Notes under the pieces: generated by a model | The model's input: the letters and a program-made list of their open reading frames with translations, nothing else | What the model was told of the DNA's origin: nothing | The model's database searches: none | In this document: in pieces, positions 16,749 to 25,708 of the stretch | How positions within the stretch are numbered: position 1 is the stretch's first letter | How the letters are laid out: every line of letters begins with the position of its first letter | Position numbers and translations under genes: made by a program | Source: Betaproteobacteria bacterium | Lineage (GTDB): Bacteria; Pseudomonadota; Gammaproteobacteria; Burkholderiales; Usitatibacteraceae | DNA length: 64,000 bases | Assembly (NCBI GenBank): GCA_016720855.1 | Contig: JADKJU010000003.1 | Coordinates: 372,001-436,000 of the forward strand | Reading direction: 5' to 3'

Positions 16749-18179
16749 ATGAACGACCGCCCTGCCTTCCCCGCCGCGCTGCTCGAGCGGCTGCGCGTCC
16801 TCGTGGGCGAGCGCGGCCTGGTGACCGACGCCGCCGGCCTGGAGCCCCACACCATCGACTGGCGCGGCCAGTTCAGGGGACACGCAGCGCTGCTCGTGAA
16901 GCCCGCCTCCACCGAGGAAATGTCGAAGGTCGTGGCGCTGCTCTCCGAAGCCGGCGTGGGCATCGTCCCGCAGGCCGGCAACACGAGCCTGTGCGGCGCA
17001 TCCATCCCCGACGCTTCCGGCACCCAGGTCATCGTCAACGTCTCGCGCATGAATCGCGTGCGCGCGATCGACCTCGACAACAACACCATCACGATCGAGG
17101 CCGGCTGCATCCTGGCGGACCTGCAGCGGGTGGCCGCGGAGAACGACCGGTTCTTTCCGCTGTCGCTCGCCGCGGAAGGCAGCTGCGAGGTGGGCGGCAA
17201 CATCTCAACCAACGCCGGCGGCACGCAGGTGCTGCGCTACGGAAACATGCGCGAGCAGGTGCTGGGCCTGGAAGTGGTGCTGCCCGACGGGCGCGTGTGG
17301 GACGGGCTGCGCGGCCTGCGCAAGGACAACACGGGCTACGACCTGAAGCACCTCTTCATCGGGGCGGAGGGAACGCTCGGCATCGTGACGGCGGCCGTGC
17401 TCAAGCTCTACCCGGCGCCGCGCGCCATGGCCACGGCACTCGTGGCGGTCGCCGATCCCGCTGCATCGGTCGCGTTGCTCTCGAGCCTGCGCAAGGCCTG
17501 CGGCGAGCGTCTCACCGGCTTCGAGCTCATTGCACGCGCGTGCTTCGATCTCGTGTTCAGGCATATCCCGAATTCGCGCGATCCCTTCGCGCAGCCGCAC
17601 CCGTGGTACGTGCTGGTGGAACTGTTCGACAGCACGCAGGGTTCCGGCCTCGCCGGGATGCTCGAGGGGGCGCTGGGCGCGGCGATCGAGGAGGGCCTCG
17701 TGCAGGACGCCGTCGTCGCGGCGAGCCAGGCGCAGCGCCTGGAGCTCTGGGCGTTGCGGGAAAACGTGTCCGACGCGCAGAAGGCCGAAGGCGTCTCCGT
17801 GAAGCATGACGTTTCCGTCCCGGTGAGCCGCGTGCCGCAGCTCATCGAGGAGGCCGACCGCGCGCTGGAGGCGGCCTTCCCCGGCATCCGCATCGTGGCC
17901 TTCGGGCATGTGGGCGACGGCAACATCCACTACAACGCCTTCCCGCCGCCCGGCGACAGGCGCGACTTCCTCGCCTGGTCGCCGGAAGTCAATCGCGTGG
18001 TCTACGAAATCGTCCACCGCCTGGCCGGCTCGATCAGCGCCGAGCACGGCATCGGGGCCCTGAAGCGCGACGAGCTGCCGCACTACAAGCCGGCGCTCGA
18101 GCTCGACCTCATGCGCGCCATCAAGAAGACCCTCGATCCGCGCGGGATCATGAATCCCGGCAAGGTGCTCCGCCCATGA
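16749..18179 (+). CDS. FAD-binding oxidoreductase (GlcD/D-2-hydroxyacid dehydrogenase family)
   Basis: This 476-residue flavoprotein has an N-terminal PCMH FAD domain (VKPASTEEMSKVVALLSEAG, GNTSLCGASIPDASG, then CEVGGNISTNAGGTQVLRYG) and a C-terminal cap (FAD_oxidase_C) containing KHDVSVPVSRVPQLIEEAD, FGHVGDGNIHYN and SAEHGIGALKRDELP. These match D-2-hydroxyglutarate or D-lactate dehydrogenases that pass electrons to the respiratory chain or an ETF. The His pair in HVGDGNIH and the HGIG motif are the usual metal or substrate ligands. It overlaps the next gene by ATGA. The exact substrate is undecided. Confidence 0.92.
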   Translation: MNDRPAFPAALLERLRVLVGERGLVTDAAGLEPHTIDWRGQFRGHAALLVKPASTEEMSKVVALLSEAGVGIVPQAGNTSLCGASIPDASGTQVIVNVSRMNRVRAIDLDNNTITIEAGCILADLQRVAAENDRFFPLSLAAEGSCEVGGNISTNAGGTQVLRYGNMREQVLGLEVVLPDGRVWDGLRGLRKDNTGYDLKHLFIGAEGTLGIVTAAVLKLYPAPRAMATALVAVADPAASVALLSSLRKACGERLTGFELIARACFDLVFRHIPNSRDPFAQPHPWYVLVELFDSTQGSGLAGMLEGALGAAIEEGLVQDAVVAASQAQRLELWALRENVSDAQKAEGVSVKHDVSVPVSRVPQLIEEADRALEAAFPGIRIVAFGHVGDGNIHYNAFPPPGDRRDFLAWSPEVNRVVYEIVHRLAGSISAEHGIGALKRDELPHYKPALELDLMRAIKKTLDPRGIMNPGKVLRP

Positions 18180-18457
18180 ACCCCCAGGTCCCGGAAGACG
18201 CGCAGGCGTTCTACGACGTCGCCAACCGTTTTGTCGGGCTCGCCAACGAGCTGGCCGAGGAGCACGGCCCGCCGCGCGTGGCCGCCGCCATCCTCTGGGC
18301 CGCCTCGCGCTATGGCGCCTTCGCCTGGGCCCTGAGCGGCGCACCCGGCAAGCAGTCCACCACGGAGGCGCTCGATCTCTTCGCCGCGCAGTACCGGAAG
18401 ATGATGGAAGACAACCTGGCGCGCATGCACGCCGAGCGCACGCCGCCTGCGGACTGA
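18176..18457 (+). CDS. DUF3144 domain protein
   Basis: A 93-residue soluble protein matching DUF3144: FYDVANRFVGLANELAEEHG followed by RVAAAILWAASRYGAFAW. The fold is expected to be a small helical bundle; no function is established. It starts on the stop codon of the FAD dehydrogenase gene (ATGA) and ends five bases before the HAD phosphatase gene, so it belongs to the same transcript. Confidence 0.85.
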   Translation: MNPQVPEDAQAFYDVANRFVGLANELAEEHGPPRVAAAILWAASRYGAFAWALSGAPGKQSTTEALDLFAAQYRKMMEDNLARMHAERTPPAD

Positions 18458-18461
18458 CGCC

Positions 18462-19334
18462 ATGCCCGCCCGCTTCTTCCAGAACACCATCGCGCTCGTG
18501 TACGACTTCGACGGCACGCTCTCGCCGCAGCCGATGCAGGAGTACACCGTGCTTCCCCGGATGGGGATCGCGCCGCGCGAATTCTGGAAGCGCGTGAACG
18601 ACGAGGCCGTGGCCACGCAGTCGGACATGATGCTGGTGTACATGCGGCACATCCTCGAGTCCCTCGACCGGCAGAGAATCGCGGTCAAGCGCGGCGACTT
18701 CGCGAGGATGGCAGGCGCCATCCGCTACTTTCCCGGCGTGGAGGGCTGGTTCGCGCGCGTGAACGCCTACGTGAGGGCGCAAAGCGGCGGCAAGGCCAAG
18801 CTGCGCCACTACGTGATCTCCGCGGGGCAGAAGGAGATCCTGGAAGGCGTCTCCATCCGGCGGCACTTCAAGCGCATCTACGCCTCCGAGTACCACTTCA
18901 ACCACCACGGCGTGGCCACCTTCCCCAAGCTCCTGGTCACCGACACGCTGAAGACCCAGTTCCTCTTCCGCATCAACAAGGGCAAGGAGTCGGTCACCGA
19001 GTCGATCAACGAGCACATGCCCGAGGCCGACCGGCCGATCCCGTTCCAGAACATGATCTACGTGGGCGACGGGATGACGGACGTGCCCTCGATGGCGCTC
19101 ACCAAGAAGAGCGGAGGGCACACGCTCGCGGTGTACGACCCTGCGCAGGAAAGGGGCAAGGCCACCTGCGTGAAGCTCCTGGAGGCCGGCCGCGCCGACT
19201 TCGTCGCGGAAGCCGACTACCGCAAGGGCAGCAAGCTGTCCAGGCGCATGGAGCTGCTGCTCGACGCCGTGATCGCCGACATCGCCTATCGCCGCGAAGC
19301 TTTCGGGTGCCGCGCCGAGCACCGGGCGAGATAG
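18462..19334 (+). CDS. HAD family hydrolase (probable phosphatase)
   Basis: The 290-residue protein carries HAD motif I near residue 15 (YDFDGTLSP), a Ser in VISAG as motif II, a Lys in the middle region, and motif IV as YVGDGMTDVPSM. It resembles cytosolic HAD phosphatases with a helical cap between motifs I and II. No substrate can be named. It abuts birA without gap (TAG then ATG), indicating co-transcription with the BirA-CoaX genes downstream. Confidence 0.85.
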   Translation: MPARFFQNTIALVYDFDGTLSPQPMQEYTVLPRMGIAPREFWKRVNDEAVATQSDMMLVYMRHILESLDRQRIAVKRGDFARMAGAIRYFPGVEGWFARVNAYVRAQSGGKAKLRHYVISAGQKEILEGVSIRRHFKRIYASEYHFNHHGVATFPKLLVTDTLKTQFLFRINKGKESVTESINEHMPEADRPIPFQNMIYVGDGMTDVPSMALTKKSGGHTLAVYDPAQERGKATCVKLLEAGRADFVAEADYRKGSKLSRRMELLLDAVIADIAYRREAFGCRAEHRAR

Positions 19335-20309
19335 ATGGGGCCGCTCACCTTCAAGGCGCTGCGTCTCCTGGCTGACGGGCGATTCCATTCGGGCGAGGAC
19401 ATCGCGCGCCGGCTGGACCGGTCGCGCTCCGCGTTGTCGGAGACGCTCAAGGGCACGGGAGAGCTCGGGGTCGAGGTATTCTCCGTGCCGGGCAAGGGTT
19501 ACCGGCTGGCCCACCCCATCGAGTTCCTCGATGCGCACGCCATCGTCTCGGCCCTCGGCCCCGCGGCCTCCCGAGTGCGCCTGACGCTGGTCGACGAAGT
19601 GGATTCCACGAGCACGCGGCTATCCTCGCTGGCCCTGGCAGGCGCTCCCTCCGGCACGTGCGTGGCCGCCGAGTGGCAGCGCGCGGGCCGCGGACGGCGC
19701 GGGAGAAGCTGGCAGGCAGGTCTGGGGGCCTCGCTCACCTTTTCGCTCCTGTGGCGCTTCGAACAGGGGCCGGGCCACCTGGCCGGAGTGTCGCTCGCGG
19801 TCGCGGTCGCGGTGGCGCGCGCGCTGGAGCGCGCCGGCATTCCCGGCGTCGGCGTGAAGTGGCCCAACGACCTCGTTCACGACTGGAAGAAGCTCGGCGG
19901 CATCCTCGTCGAGACCTCGGGCGAGATGCTCGGGCCCACTGCGGCCATCGTGGGCGTGGGACTCAACTATCGGTTGGGGGCGATGCTCGAAGGCCGCATC
20001 GACCAGCCGGCGACAGATGTGGCCTCCTGCGGAGGGATTTCCGTGTCGCGCAACGCCCTCCTCGGGGGACTGGTGACGGAACTCGTGGACTGCCTGGAGC
20101 GCTTCGGCCGCGCCGGCTTCGCGGCGTTCCGCGACGACTGGAAGGCGCGCCACGCCTATGCCGGGCGGCGTGTCACCATTCTCGACGGCAACCAGCCCGC
20201 GCAGGAAGCCGAGGTGGTGGATGTCGCTGACGACGGCGCGCTTCTGGTTGCCGCCGGCGGCGCCACCCGCCGCCTCACCTCCGCCGAGATCTCGCTGCGG
20301 CCAGCATGA
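19335..20309 (+). CDS. birA: Biotin--[acetyl-CoA-carboxylase] ligase BirA
   Basis: The 324-residue protein has an N-terminal winged helix (residues 1-60, RLLADGRFHSGEDIARRLDR), which in full-length BirA represses biotin genes, then the ligase domain with the nucleotide loop GRGRRGRSW near residue 117, KWPNDLVHDWKKLGGILVET, and a C-terminal SH3-like part. It attaches biotin to the BCCP subunit of acetyl-CoA carboxylase. It follows the HAD gene directly; downstream lies a strong hairpin (20321-20372) and then coaX, the usual betaproteobacterial order. Confidence 0.95.
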   Translation: MGPLTFKALRLLADGRFHSGEDIARRLDRSRSALSETLKGTGELGVEVFSVPGKGYRLAHPIEFLDAHAIVSALGPAASRVRLTLVDEVDSTSTRLSSLALAGAPSGTCVAAEWQRAGRGRRGRSWQAGLGASLTFSLLWRFEQGPGHLAGVSLAVAVAVARALERAGIPGVGVKWPNDLVHDWKKLGGILVETSGEMLGPTAAIVGVGLNYRLGAMLEGRIDQPATDVASCGGISVSRNALLGGLVTELVDCLERFGRAGFAAFRDDWKARHAYAGRRVTILDGNQPAQEAEVVDVADDGALLVAAGGATRRLTSAEISLRPA

Positions 20310-20320
20310 ACGGGAAATGT

Positions 20321-20372
20321 AAAAAAAGGGGACAGACCCCAATTCCGGAAAAGGGGTCTGTCCCCTTTTTTT
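20321..20372. terminator. Strong hairpin with A7/T7 flanks, REP-like bidirectional terminator
   Basis: The 20-base arm 20321-20340 (seven A then GGGGACAGACCCC) is repeated exactly in reverse complement at 20353-20372 around a 12-base loop. The T7 run after the stem makes it a plausible intrinsic terminator for birA on the plus strand and likewise on the minus strand. It ends 13 bases before the coaX ATG, leaving little room for a separate promoter. A half copy lies at 26482-26502. Confidence 0.75.
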
Positions 20373-20385
20373 GCATTCCGCGAAA

Positions 20386-21129
20386 ATGAACTCGACCTCA
20401 TTTCCCGTCCTTGCCATCGACGCAGGCAACACGCGCGTGAAATGGGGACTGCGCGTCGGCGACGACTGGGCGGCGCGCGGCGCGATTCTCACGGCCGAGG
20501 CCGCGAAATTGGGCCGTGACTGGCCGCCGTTCCCCGCGGGAACCCGCGCGCTGGGCTCCAACGTGGGCGGGCTCGAGGTGCAGCGCCTGGTGTACGAGGC
20601 TTGCGCGCGCCACGACCTGCTCCTCAGCCTGATCGCGTCGCGACGCGAACAACTGGGCGTGACGAGCGGCTATCGCGACGCCGGCCAGCTCGGTACCGAT
20701 CGCTGGGCCGCGCTCATCGCGGCCCACCAGGCGGGCGCCATGCACCAGCTCGTGGTGAACGCCGGCACTGCGCTCACCGTGGACGCGCTGCAGGCCGGCG
20801 GCTTGTTCATGGGCGGGCTCATCGTGCCGGGGCCCGCGCTCATGCGCCGCTCGCTCGACGCCAGCACGGCGCAGTTGCGCCTCACCGAGGGCGCCTTCGA
20901 CCCCTTTCCCAGGAGCACGCCGGATGCGATCACCACGGGATGCGTGCAGGCGGCCATTGGCGCCATCGAGCGCATGCGCGAGGCCATGATCGCCGCGGGC
21001 TGCACGCCGGAGCGCGCCGTGCTCTCCGGCGGCGCGGCGTCCGCGCTGGGCCCGCACCTTCCCATGCCCCTTGCCTTGAACGACAATCTGGTCCTCGACG
21101 GCCTGGTCCTCATCGCGCGCGCTTCCTGA
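20386..21129 (+). CDS. coaX: Type III pantothenate kinase CoaX
   Basis: The 247-residue kinase has the ASKHA-fold motifs of CoaX: LAIDAGNTRVKWGL at the N-terminus, GTDRWAALIAAHQAG in the middle (the Asp in DAGNT and the Asp in GTDRW are catalytic) and VVNAGTALTVDAL. It phosphorylates pantothenate, the first step of CoA synthesis. ATG at 20386 is preferred over an in-frame TTG at 20371, which lies inside the hairpin. No clear ribosome site precedes it, because the repeat occupies that space. The next gene begins after six bases. Confidence 0.93.
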   Translation: MNSTSFPVLAIDAGNTRVKWGLRVGDDWAARGAILTAEAAKLGRDWPPFPAGTRALGSNVGGLEVQRLVYEACARHDLLLSLIASRREQLGVTSGYRDAGQLGTDRWAALIAAHQAGAMHQLVVNAGTALTVDALQAGGLFMGGLIVPGPALMRRSLDASTAQLRLTEGAFDPFPRSTPDAITTGCVQAAIGAIERMREAMIAAGCTPERAVLSGGAASALGPHLPMPLALNDNLVLDGLVLIARAS

Positions 21130-21135
21130 CGCCAA

Positions 21136-21825
21136 GTGTCCCGACTCCTCTTTTTCCTGCTCCTCATCGCCAACATCGCCTTCGGCGCGCACTTGTGGCT
21201 CACCGCGACGCCGGCGGAGCCCGATTTCTCGAGGCGCGAGAGGAACCGCGACGAGGCGAAAGTCGTCGCCGTCATCCCGCCGATCGTCGCGGCGCGCAAG
21301 GCGGAGGAGACGCGCTTCCAGGTGCAGGCGCTCGCGGGCGCGGCCTGCGTGGAATTTTCCGGCGTGGCCGCGGCGGAGCTTCCCCAGGCGCGTGAAGCCT
21401 TCGCCGCGATGCAGCTGGGCGATCGCCTCATGGAGCGCAAGGTCGAGGAGATCACGCGCCACTGGGTCTTCATTGCGCCGGCGAAGGACCGCCGATCCGC
21501 CGAGCAGGCCGCTTCGATCCTGCGCAGGCAGGGCATGAGCGACCTCTCGATCCGCCCCGACCAGTCCATCTCGCTCGGCGTGTTCTCGACGGAGGAGGCC
21601 GCGCGCCGCTACCTGGTGCTGGTGGAAGCGAAGGGCGCCAAGGGCGCGCAGGTGGGACCGTTCGCCAAGGAAGTGAAGGATTCCGTGTTCCTCGTGCGTG
21701 ACCCGGACACGGAACTGGTCGCGAGGCTCGCCCTCCTTCAGCGCGAGCATCCCGCTTCCACCCTTCGCGCCGTGTCCTGTCCCACCGCCGAGAACGGCAC
21801 CGCCCCCGCCGCGCCGAAGAAGTAG
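21136..21825 (+). CDS. SPOR-domain-like membrane protein
   Basis: A 229-residue protein starting at GTG, with one N-terminal membrane helix (LLFFLLLIANIAFGAHLWL) and a periplasmic part. The stretch around ISLGVFSTEEAARRYLVLVE and AKGAQVGPF has the spacing of a SPOR domain, which binds denuded peptidoglycan. Two Cys (AACVEF and AVSCPT) could pair. In betaproteobacteria a protein of this kind usually follows coaX. A role at the cell wall is inferred. Confidence 0.7.
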   Translation: MSRLLFFLLLIANIAFGAHLWLTATPAEPDFSRRERNRDEAKVVAVIPPIVAARKAEETRFQVQALAGAACVEFSGVAAAELPQAREAFAAMQLGDRLMERKVEEITRHWVFIAPAKDRRSAEQAASILRRQGMSDLSIRPDQSISLGVFSTEEAARRYLVLVEAKGAKGAQVGPFAKEVKDSVFLVRDPDTELVARLALLQREHPASTLRAVSCPTAENGTAPAAPKK

Positions 21826-21868
21826 CGAAGCGGATTCAGGTCACTTCCGCTGCCTGGCACCGAAAGCA

Positions 21869-22621
21869 CTAGCGGCGGTGGAAGCGGATGTCGCCGTACC
21901 AGGCGACGGAGCGCTCGCCCGTGTTGTCGGTGTCGGTCATCACCCCCACGGACTTCACGCGCGACGGCTCCTCGCCGAAGGCGCGGCGGTAGTCCTCCAG
22001 GAGATTCACCCGCTCCTTGTGCCACACGCCGAGGCTCTCGCGCCCGCTCCCGGCGACGATCATCTTGATGCGCGTGGTGAGGTGGTGCGGGATGATCGCG
22101 CCCTCGGGGAGCCGGTTCTCCCAGAGGTACATGATCGTCGCGTAGGGCATCTCGTTGCCGCTCATGGCCTTGACGAGGTCGGCGTTGAACTTCTCCGCGT
22201 CCGGAAGCTTGTCGCGCCCGCCCTCGAAGACGACGATGACGCGCGCCGGCGAATCCTCGACGTGCGCGAGCGTGTTGTCGGCTTTTTCGTTGAGCGCGAA
22301 CACCTTCCACATCCAGCTGAGCCACGGGTACTCGTGCACGTCCGCCACCGTGTCGAAATGCAGCCCCGAGGCCGAGGCGTCCGCGGTCGCCTGCAGCGCG
22401 ACCGTGCCTTCGAGCGGAACCAGCCGGTACTCGGTGAGCTTCTTGAAGCGCGTGATCCGGAAGGGCTTCCAGCCCGCAGGCAGGGCGTCGAGCGAGACGG
22501 CTGTCGAGAAGGGCGTGGGGTCGGGCGAGGAGGGCGCAGCCGATGGCGGCGCGGGCGCGGGAACGCTCGCGCAAGAGGCCGCGAAGAAGGCTGCCAGCAA
22601 ACTGGCGTGCGCCGGACGCAT
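21869..22621 (-). CDS. DUF3047 family lipoprotein
   Basis: The 250-residue product has a lipoprotein signal with FFAASC as lipobox near residue 17 and a Pro/Ala-rich linker, then the DUF3047 domain: LPAGWKPFRITRFKKLTEYR, EYPWLSWMWKVFALN and YLWENRLPEGAIIPHH near the middle, ending VAWYGDIRFHRR. DUF3047 is a beta-sandwich family of unknown function found in secreted proteins. Start at ATG 22621; longer in-frame readings lack a signal. It is divergent from the S41 peptidase gene. Confidence 0.82.
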   Translation of the reverse strand: MRPAHASLLAAFFAASCASVPAPAPPSAAPSSPDPTPFSTAVSLDALPAGWKPFRITRFKKLTEYRLVPLEGTVALQATADASASGLHFDTVADVHEYPWLSWMWKVFALNEKADNTLAHVEDSPARVIVVFEGGRDKLPDAEKFNADLVKAMSGNEMPYATIMYLWENRLPEGAIIPHHLTTRIKMIVAGSGRESLGVWHKERVNLLEDYRRAFGEEPSRVKSVGVMTDTDNTGERSVAWYGDIRFHRR

Positions 22622-22713
22622 CGCTTTATCGGCTATTCTGGCCGTGGAACGGGGTGGAGACAGTCTAGCCGCGTTTCGCACTCGTTGCCGTGCCCCCGTC
22701 ACGACCGACCCGA

Positions 22714-24066
22714 ATGACGACGATCCGCCGCGCTGCCGCCCTTGCCTTCGCCGCCGTCCTCGCGACCGGATGCGCGGCCTTCGATCCCCACAACCTGCTG
22801 CTGCGGCACGCGCTGCCCACCGACACGCCACCGAACACGCCGGTGCCGCCGCCCGCACGCCTCACCCTGGGCAATGAGGGCCGCGAGGCAGCGCTCGATT
22901 TCGTGTGGTCCACCGTGAACGAGCGCTACTACGATTCCCGCTTCAACGGGGTTGACTGGAATGCGGCTCGCGAGCGCTGGGGCCCGCGGGCTCTCGCAGC
23001 CGGCACCGACGAGCAGTTCTGGGACCTGCTCGACCGCATGACCGGCGAAATCCACGATGCGCACACGCGCGTGGAATCGCCCCGGCGCGCGATGGAGATC
23101 GAGCGCCACGAATCCGTCACGCTCGGCTTCGCGTTTCGCCCCTTCGAGGGCAGGCTTGCCGTGACGAGCGTCAGTGCCGAGTCCGATGCCTTCTGGGCCG
23201 GCGTGCGCCCCGGCATGGCGCTCCTGGAGGTCGGTGGCGAACCCGCGCAGGCCGCCTATGCGAGCGCCCTGGCCGAGACGCGCGACAGCTCCACCGCGCA
23301 GGCCAGGATTGCGTCGGCCGCGCGCCGCACCCTCCGGGGCGACGAAGGCACGGCGGCGATCCTCGCCTTCGCGCGCGGCGACGGCACGCCCTTCACCGTG
23401 TCGCTCACGCGCAAGCGCACCGTCAGCCCCCCGCGGGTCACGCACCGCATCCTTCCCTCGGGCTTCGGCTACATCCGCCTGACCAGCTGGACCCAGTCCC
23501 TGCAGGGAGCGACGATCGCGGCGATCGAGTCCCTCAAGGGCACGCCCGGCCTCGTGATCGACCTGCGCGGCAATCCGGGCGGTTCGGCGCTGATGGTGCG
23601 AAACGTCGCCGCGCGGTTCTTCAAGGGAAAGCTCGAGTTCGGCCGCGCGCTCACGCGCACCGGCAAGCCCATCACGCTCGCCTTCGACTGGATCGAGGTG
23701 GTCAAGCTCAAGCAGGAACTGGAGGGCACCGGTACCTATTCCGGCCCGCTGGTCGTCCTGGTGAGCGAGGGCAGCGCCAGCGGCAGCGAACTGTTCGCCG
23801 GAATCCTGCAATCGCAGGGCCGCGCGACGATCATGGGGCGGACCACGTGCGGATGCCTGCTCGCCTACATGGGCTATGCGGATGTGCCGGGGGGCGGGAA
23901 ACTCGCCTACAGCGAGGTGGGGTTCGTCTTTCCCGGCGGCAAGCGCATCGAGGGCGAGGGTGTGGTGCCCGACGTGCCCGTCGCGCTCACGATCGCGGAC
24001 CTGCTCGTGGATCGCGATCGCGTGCTCGAGGAGGCGCAGGGGAAGCTGCGGGCGATGAAGCCGTGA
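22714..24066 (+). CDS. S41 family peptidase lipoprotein
   Basis: The 450-residue protein has a lipoprotein signal (AALAFAAVLATGC), a PDZ-like segment (about residues 140-190) and the S41 core: GYIRLTSWTQSLQGATIAAI, DLRGNPGGSALMVRNVA, and the Ser-containing VSEGSASGSELFAGILQ. In CtpA-type enzymes a catalytic Lys follows in G-x-x-T-x-G-K; here that position reads GRTTCGC, so the Lys is replaced, and the protein may belong to the S41 branch using other residues. ATG at 22714 is chosen over the GTG at 22690 because it gives a clean signal peptide. Confidence 0.85.
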   Translation: MTTIRRAAALAFAAVLATGCAAFDPHNLLLRHALPTDTPPNTPVPPPARLTLGNEGREAALDFVWSTVNERYYDSRFNGVDWNAARERWGPRALAAGTDEQFWDLLDRMTGEIHDAHTRVESPRRAMEIERHESVTLGFAFRPFEGRLAVTSVSAESDAFWAGVRPGMALLEVGGEPAQAAYASALAETRDSSTAQARIASAARRTLRGDEGTAAILAFARGDGTPFTVSLTRKRTVSPPRVTHRILPSGFGYIRLTSWTQSLQGATIAAIESLKGTPGLVIDLRGNPGGSALMVRNVAARFFKGKLEFGRALTRTGKPITLAFDWIEVVKLKQELEGTGTYSGPLVVLVSEGSASGSELFAGILQSQGRATIMGRTTCGCLLAYMGYADVPGGGKLAYSEVGFVFPGGKRIEGEGVVPDVPVALTIADLLVDRDRVLEEAQGKLRAMKP

Positions 24067-24081
24067 TCGGGATTGGCGGAA

Positions 24082-24417
24082 GCGTTCAAGGGATGGAGAA
24101 ATCTTTAGAACACGGATGAACACGGATGAACACGGATAAATACTGATAAATATCGATGAGCACGAACGAACACGGATGAACGCGGATAAATACCGATGAA
24201 CACGAACGAACACGGATGAAGACAAGTGATGGGCCGTCACCGAAAGCCGCAGGCGGACTCGTGATCGATTGGCGCCTGGAGCCAGCCTCCACATTCCTGC
24301 TCCACCAAATTGCCTGCATTCATCCGTGTTCGTTCGTGTGCATCGATATTTATCAGTATTTATCCGTGTTCATCCGTGTTCATCCGTGTTCTAAAGATTT
24401 CTCCATTCCTTGAACGC
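24082..24417. repeat. 99-bp imperfect inverted repeat of the CACGGATGAA type around a 138-bp spacer
   Basis: The arm 24082-24180 (starting GCGTTCAAGGGATGGAG) recurs in reverse complement at 24319-24417 with about three mismatches. Each arm contains tandem CACGGATGAA/CACGGATAAA units, much richer in A/T than the surroundings; a third partial copy of the units fills 24181-24220. The spacer 24221-24318 is GC-rich and holds no gene that I can see. Similar CACGGATGAA arrays are scattered through many bacterial phyla. The right arm ends within the first codons of the MFS gene. Confidence 0.9.
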
Positions 24418-25708
24418 CACCGCCCCCTCCGCGCTGAACCCCGGTGTACGCCGACGCGAAGTATTCGGCTGGGCGATGTACGACTTCGCCAATTCCGGCT
24501 ATACGACCGTCGTGCTCACTGCCGTGTTCAACGCGTACTTCGTGGCGACGGTGGCGGCAAACGCCCCCTGGGCCACGTTTGCGTGGACGGTGGCGCTGGG
24601 CATCTCCTATGCGATCGTGATGGTGGCGGGGCCCATCGTGGGCGCGTGGGCCGACGGGCGTGCCGCCAAGAAGCGCGCTCTCGCGGCGACCACGGTCGTT
24701 TGCGTGGCCGGCACGGCGCTCCTGAGCGGTGCCGGTCCCGGGGACGTTGCCTGGGCTGTCGCTTTCATCATCGTGTCCAACGTCGCCTATTCGCTTGGCG
24801 AAAACCTGGCGGCCGCGTTCCTCACGGAGTTGGCTCGCCCTGCGGCAACGGGCAAGGTCTCGGGCTGGGGATGGAGTCTGGGATATTGCGGCGGCATCCT
24901 CTCCCTGGGCCTGTGCCTCGCGTGGGTGATGGGCGCGCCGGCGCGCGGCTCGACCACCGCGCAATCCGTTTCCGGGGCCATGCTGATCACGGCAGGCGTC
25001 TTCGCCCTCGCTTCGCTCCCCACCTTCCTCCTGCTTCGCGAGCGCGCCGTGCCCGTTCCGACCGCCGCACGCCAGTCGCACGCCTTCGCCCGCCTGGCGC
25101 GCACCGCGAGGCAGGCGACTTCGTATCGCGACCTCGCCGCGGTCTTCGTCTGCGGCACGTTCTACCAGGCAGGGGTGGCGACCGTCATCGCGCTCGCGGC
25201 GATCTATGCCGAGCAGGTGATGGGGTTCGAGACGAAGGACACGATCCTGCTCGTCCTCGCGGTGAACGTGACGGCGGCCATCGGCGCGTTCGGCTTCGGC
25301 TACGCGCAGGACCGCATCGGCAAGGTGCGCGCGCTGCGGCTCACGCTCTACGGGTGGATCGTGATGGTCGTCGTGGCGTACTTCGGCACCACACAGGTGG
25401 TGTTCTGGGTCGCGGCGAACCTCGCGGGGCTCGCGATGGGCTCGTCGCAGTCCGCGGGGCGCGCGCTGGTCGCCTATTTTTCCCCGCCGGATCGCAGCGG
25501 GGAATTCTTCGGGCTGTGGGGCGTGGCGACGCGGCTTGCCTCCATCCTCGGCCCCGTCACCTACGGCGCCGTCACCTGGGGCACGGGCGGCAACCACCGC
25601 CTCGCAATCCTCGTGACCGGCGTATTCTTCGTGATCGCGATAGCATGCCTGTCCGCGGTGGATGAACGCCGTGGGCACGCCACCGCCTTTCCTCCCAAGA
25701 CGCCATGA
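24410..25708 (+). CDS. MFS transporter, UMF1 family
   Basis: The 432-residue protein has about twelve membrane spans and the UMF1-type N-terminus VFGWAMYDFANSGYTTVVLT. The family includes putative permeases of uncertain substrate. The start is TTG at 24410, inside the right arm of the large inverted repeat; the nearest in-frame ATG (24478) would cut into the first helix, so TTG is more likely. The original upstream region appears to have been replaced by the repeat. The stop overlaps the dioxygenase start by four bases. Confidence 0.85.
   Translation: MNATAPSALNPGVRRREVFGWAMYDFANSGYTTVVLTAVFNAYFVATVAANAPWATFAWTVALGISYAIVMVAGPIVGAWADGRAAKKRALAATTVVCVAGTALLSGAGPGDVAWAVAFIIVSNVAYSLGENLAAAFLTELARPAATGKVSGWGWSLGYCGGILSLGLCLAWVMGAPARGSTTAQSVSGAMLITAGVFALASLPTFLLLRERAVPVPTAARQSHAFARLARTARQATSYRDLAAVFVCGTFYQAGVATVIALAAIYAEQVMGFETKDTILLVLAVNVTAAIGAFGFGYAQDRIGKVRALRLTLYGWIVMVVVAYFGTTQVVFWVAANLAGLAMGSSQSAGRALVAYFSPPDRSGEFFGLWGVATRLASILGPVTYGAVTWGTGGNHRLAILVTGVFFVIAIACLSAVDERRGHATAFPPKTP

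Noticed and set aside
14570..17224. An 884-residue reading of the FAD oxidoreductase
   Set aside because: The upstream 460 codons are antisense to the plus-strand genes at 16253-17200; the conserved FAD loop begins just after ATG 15832.
20371..20385. TTG start for coaX
   Set aside because: It lies in the T run of the hairpin; ATG at 20386 gives the normal family N-terminus.
24101..24220. CRISPR array
   Set aside because: The CACGGATGAA units are 10 bases long and contiguous without unique spacers, no cas genes are present, and the block is repeated in inverted orientation.
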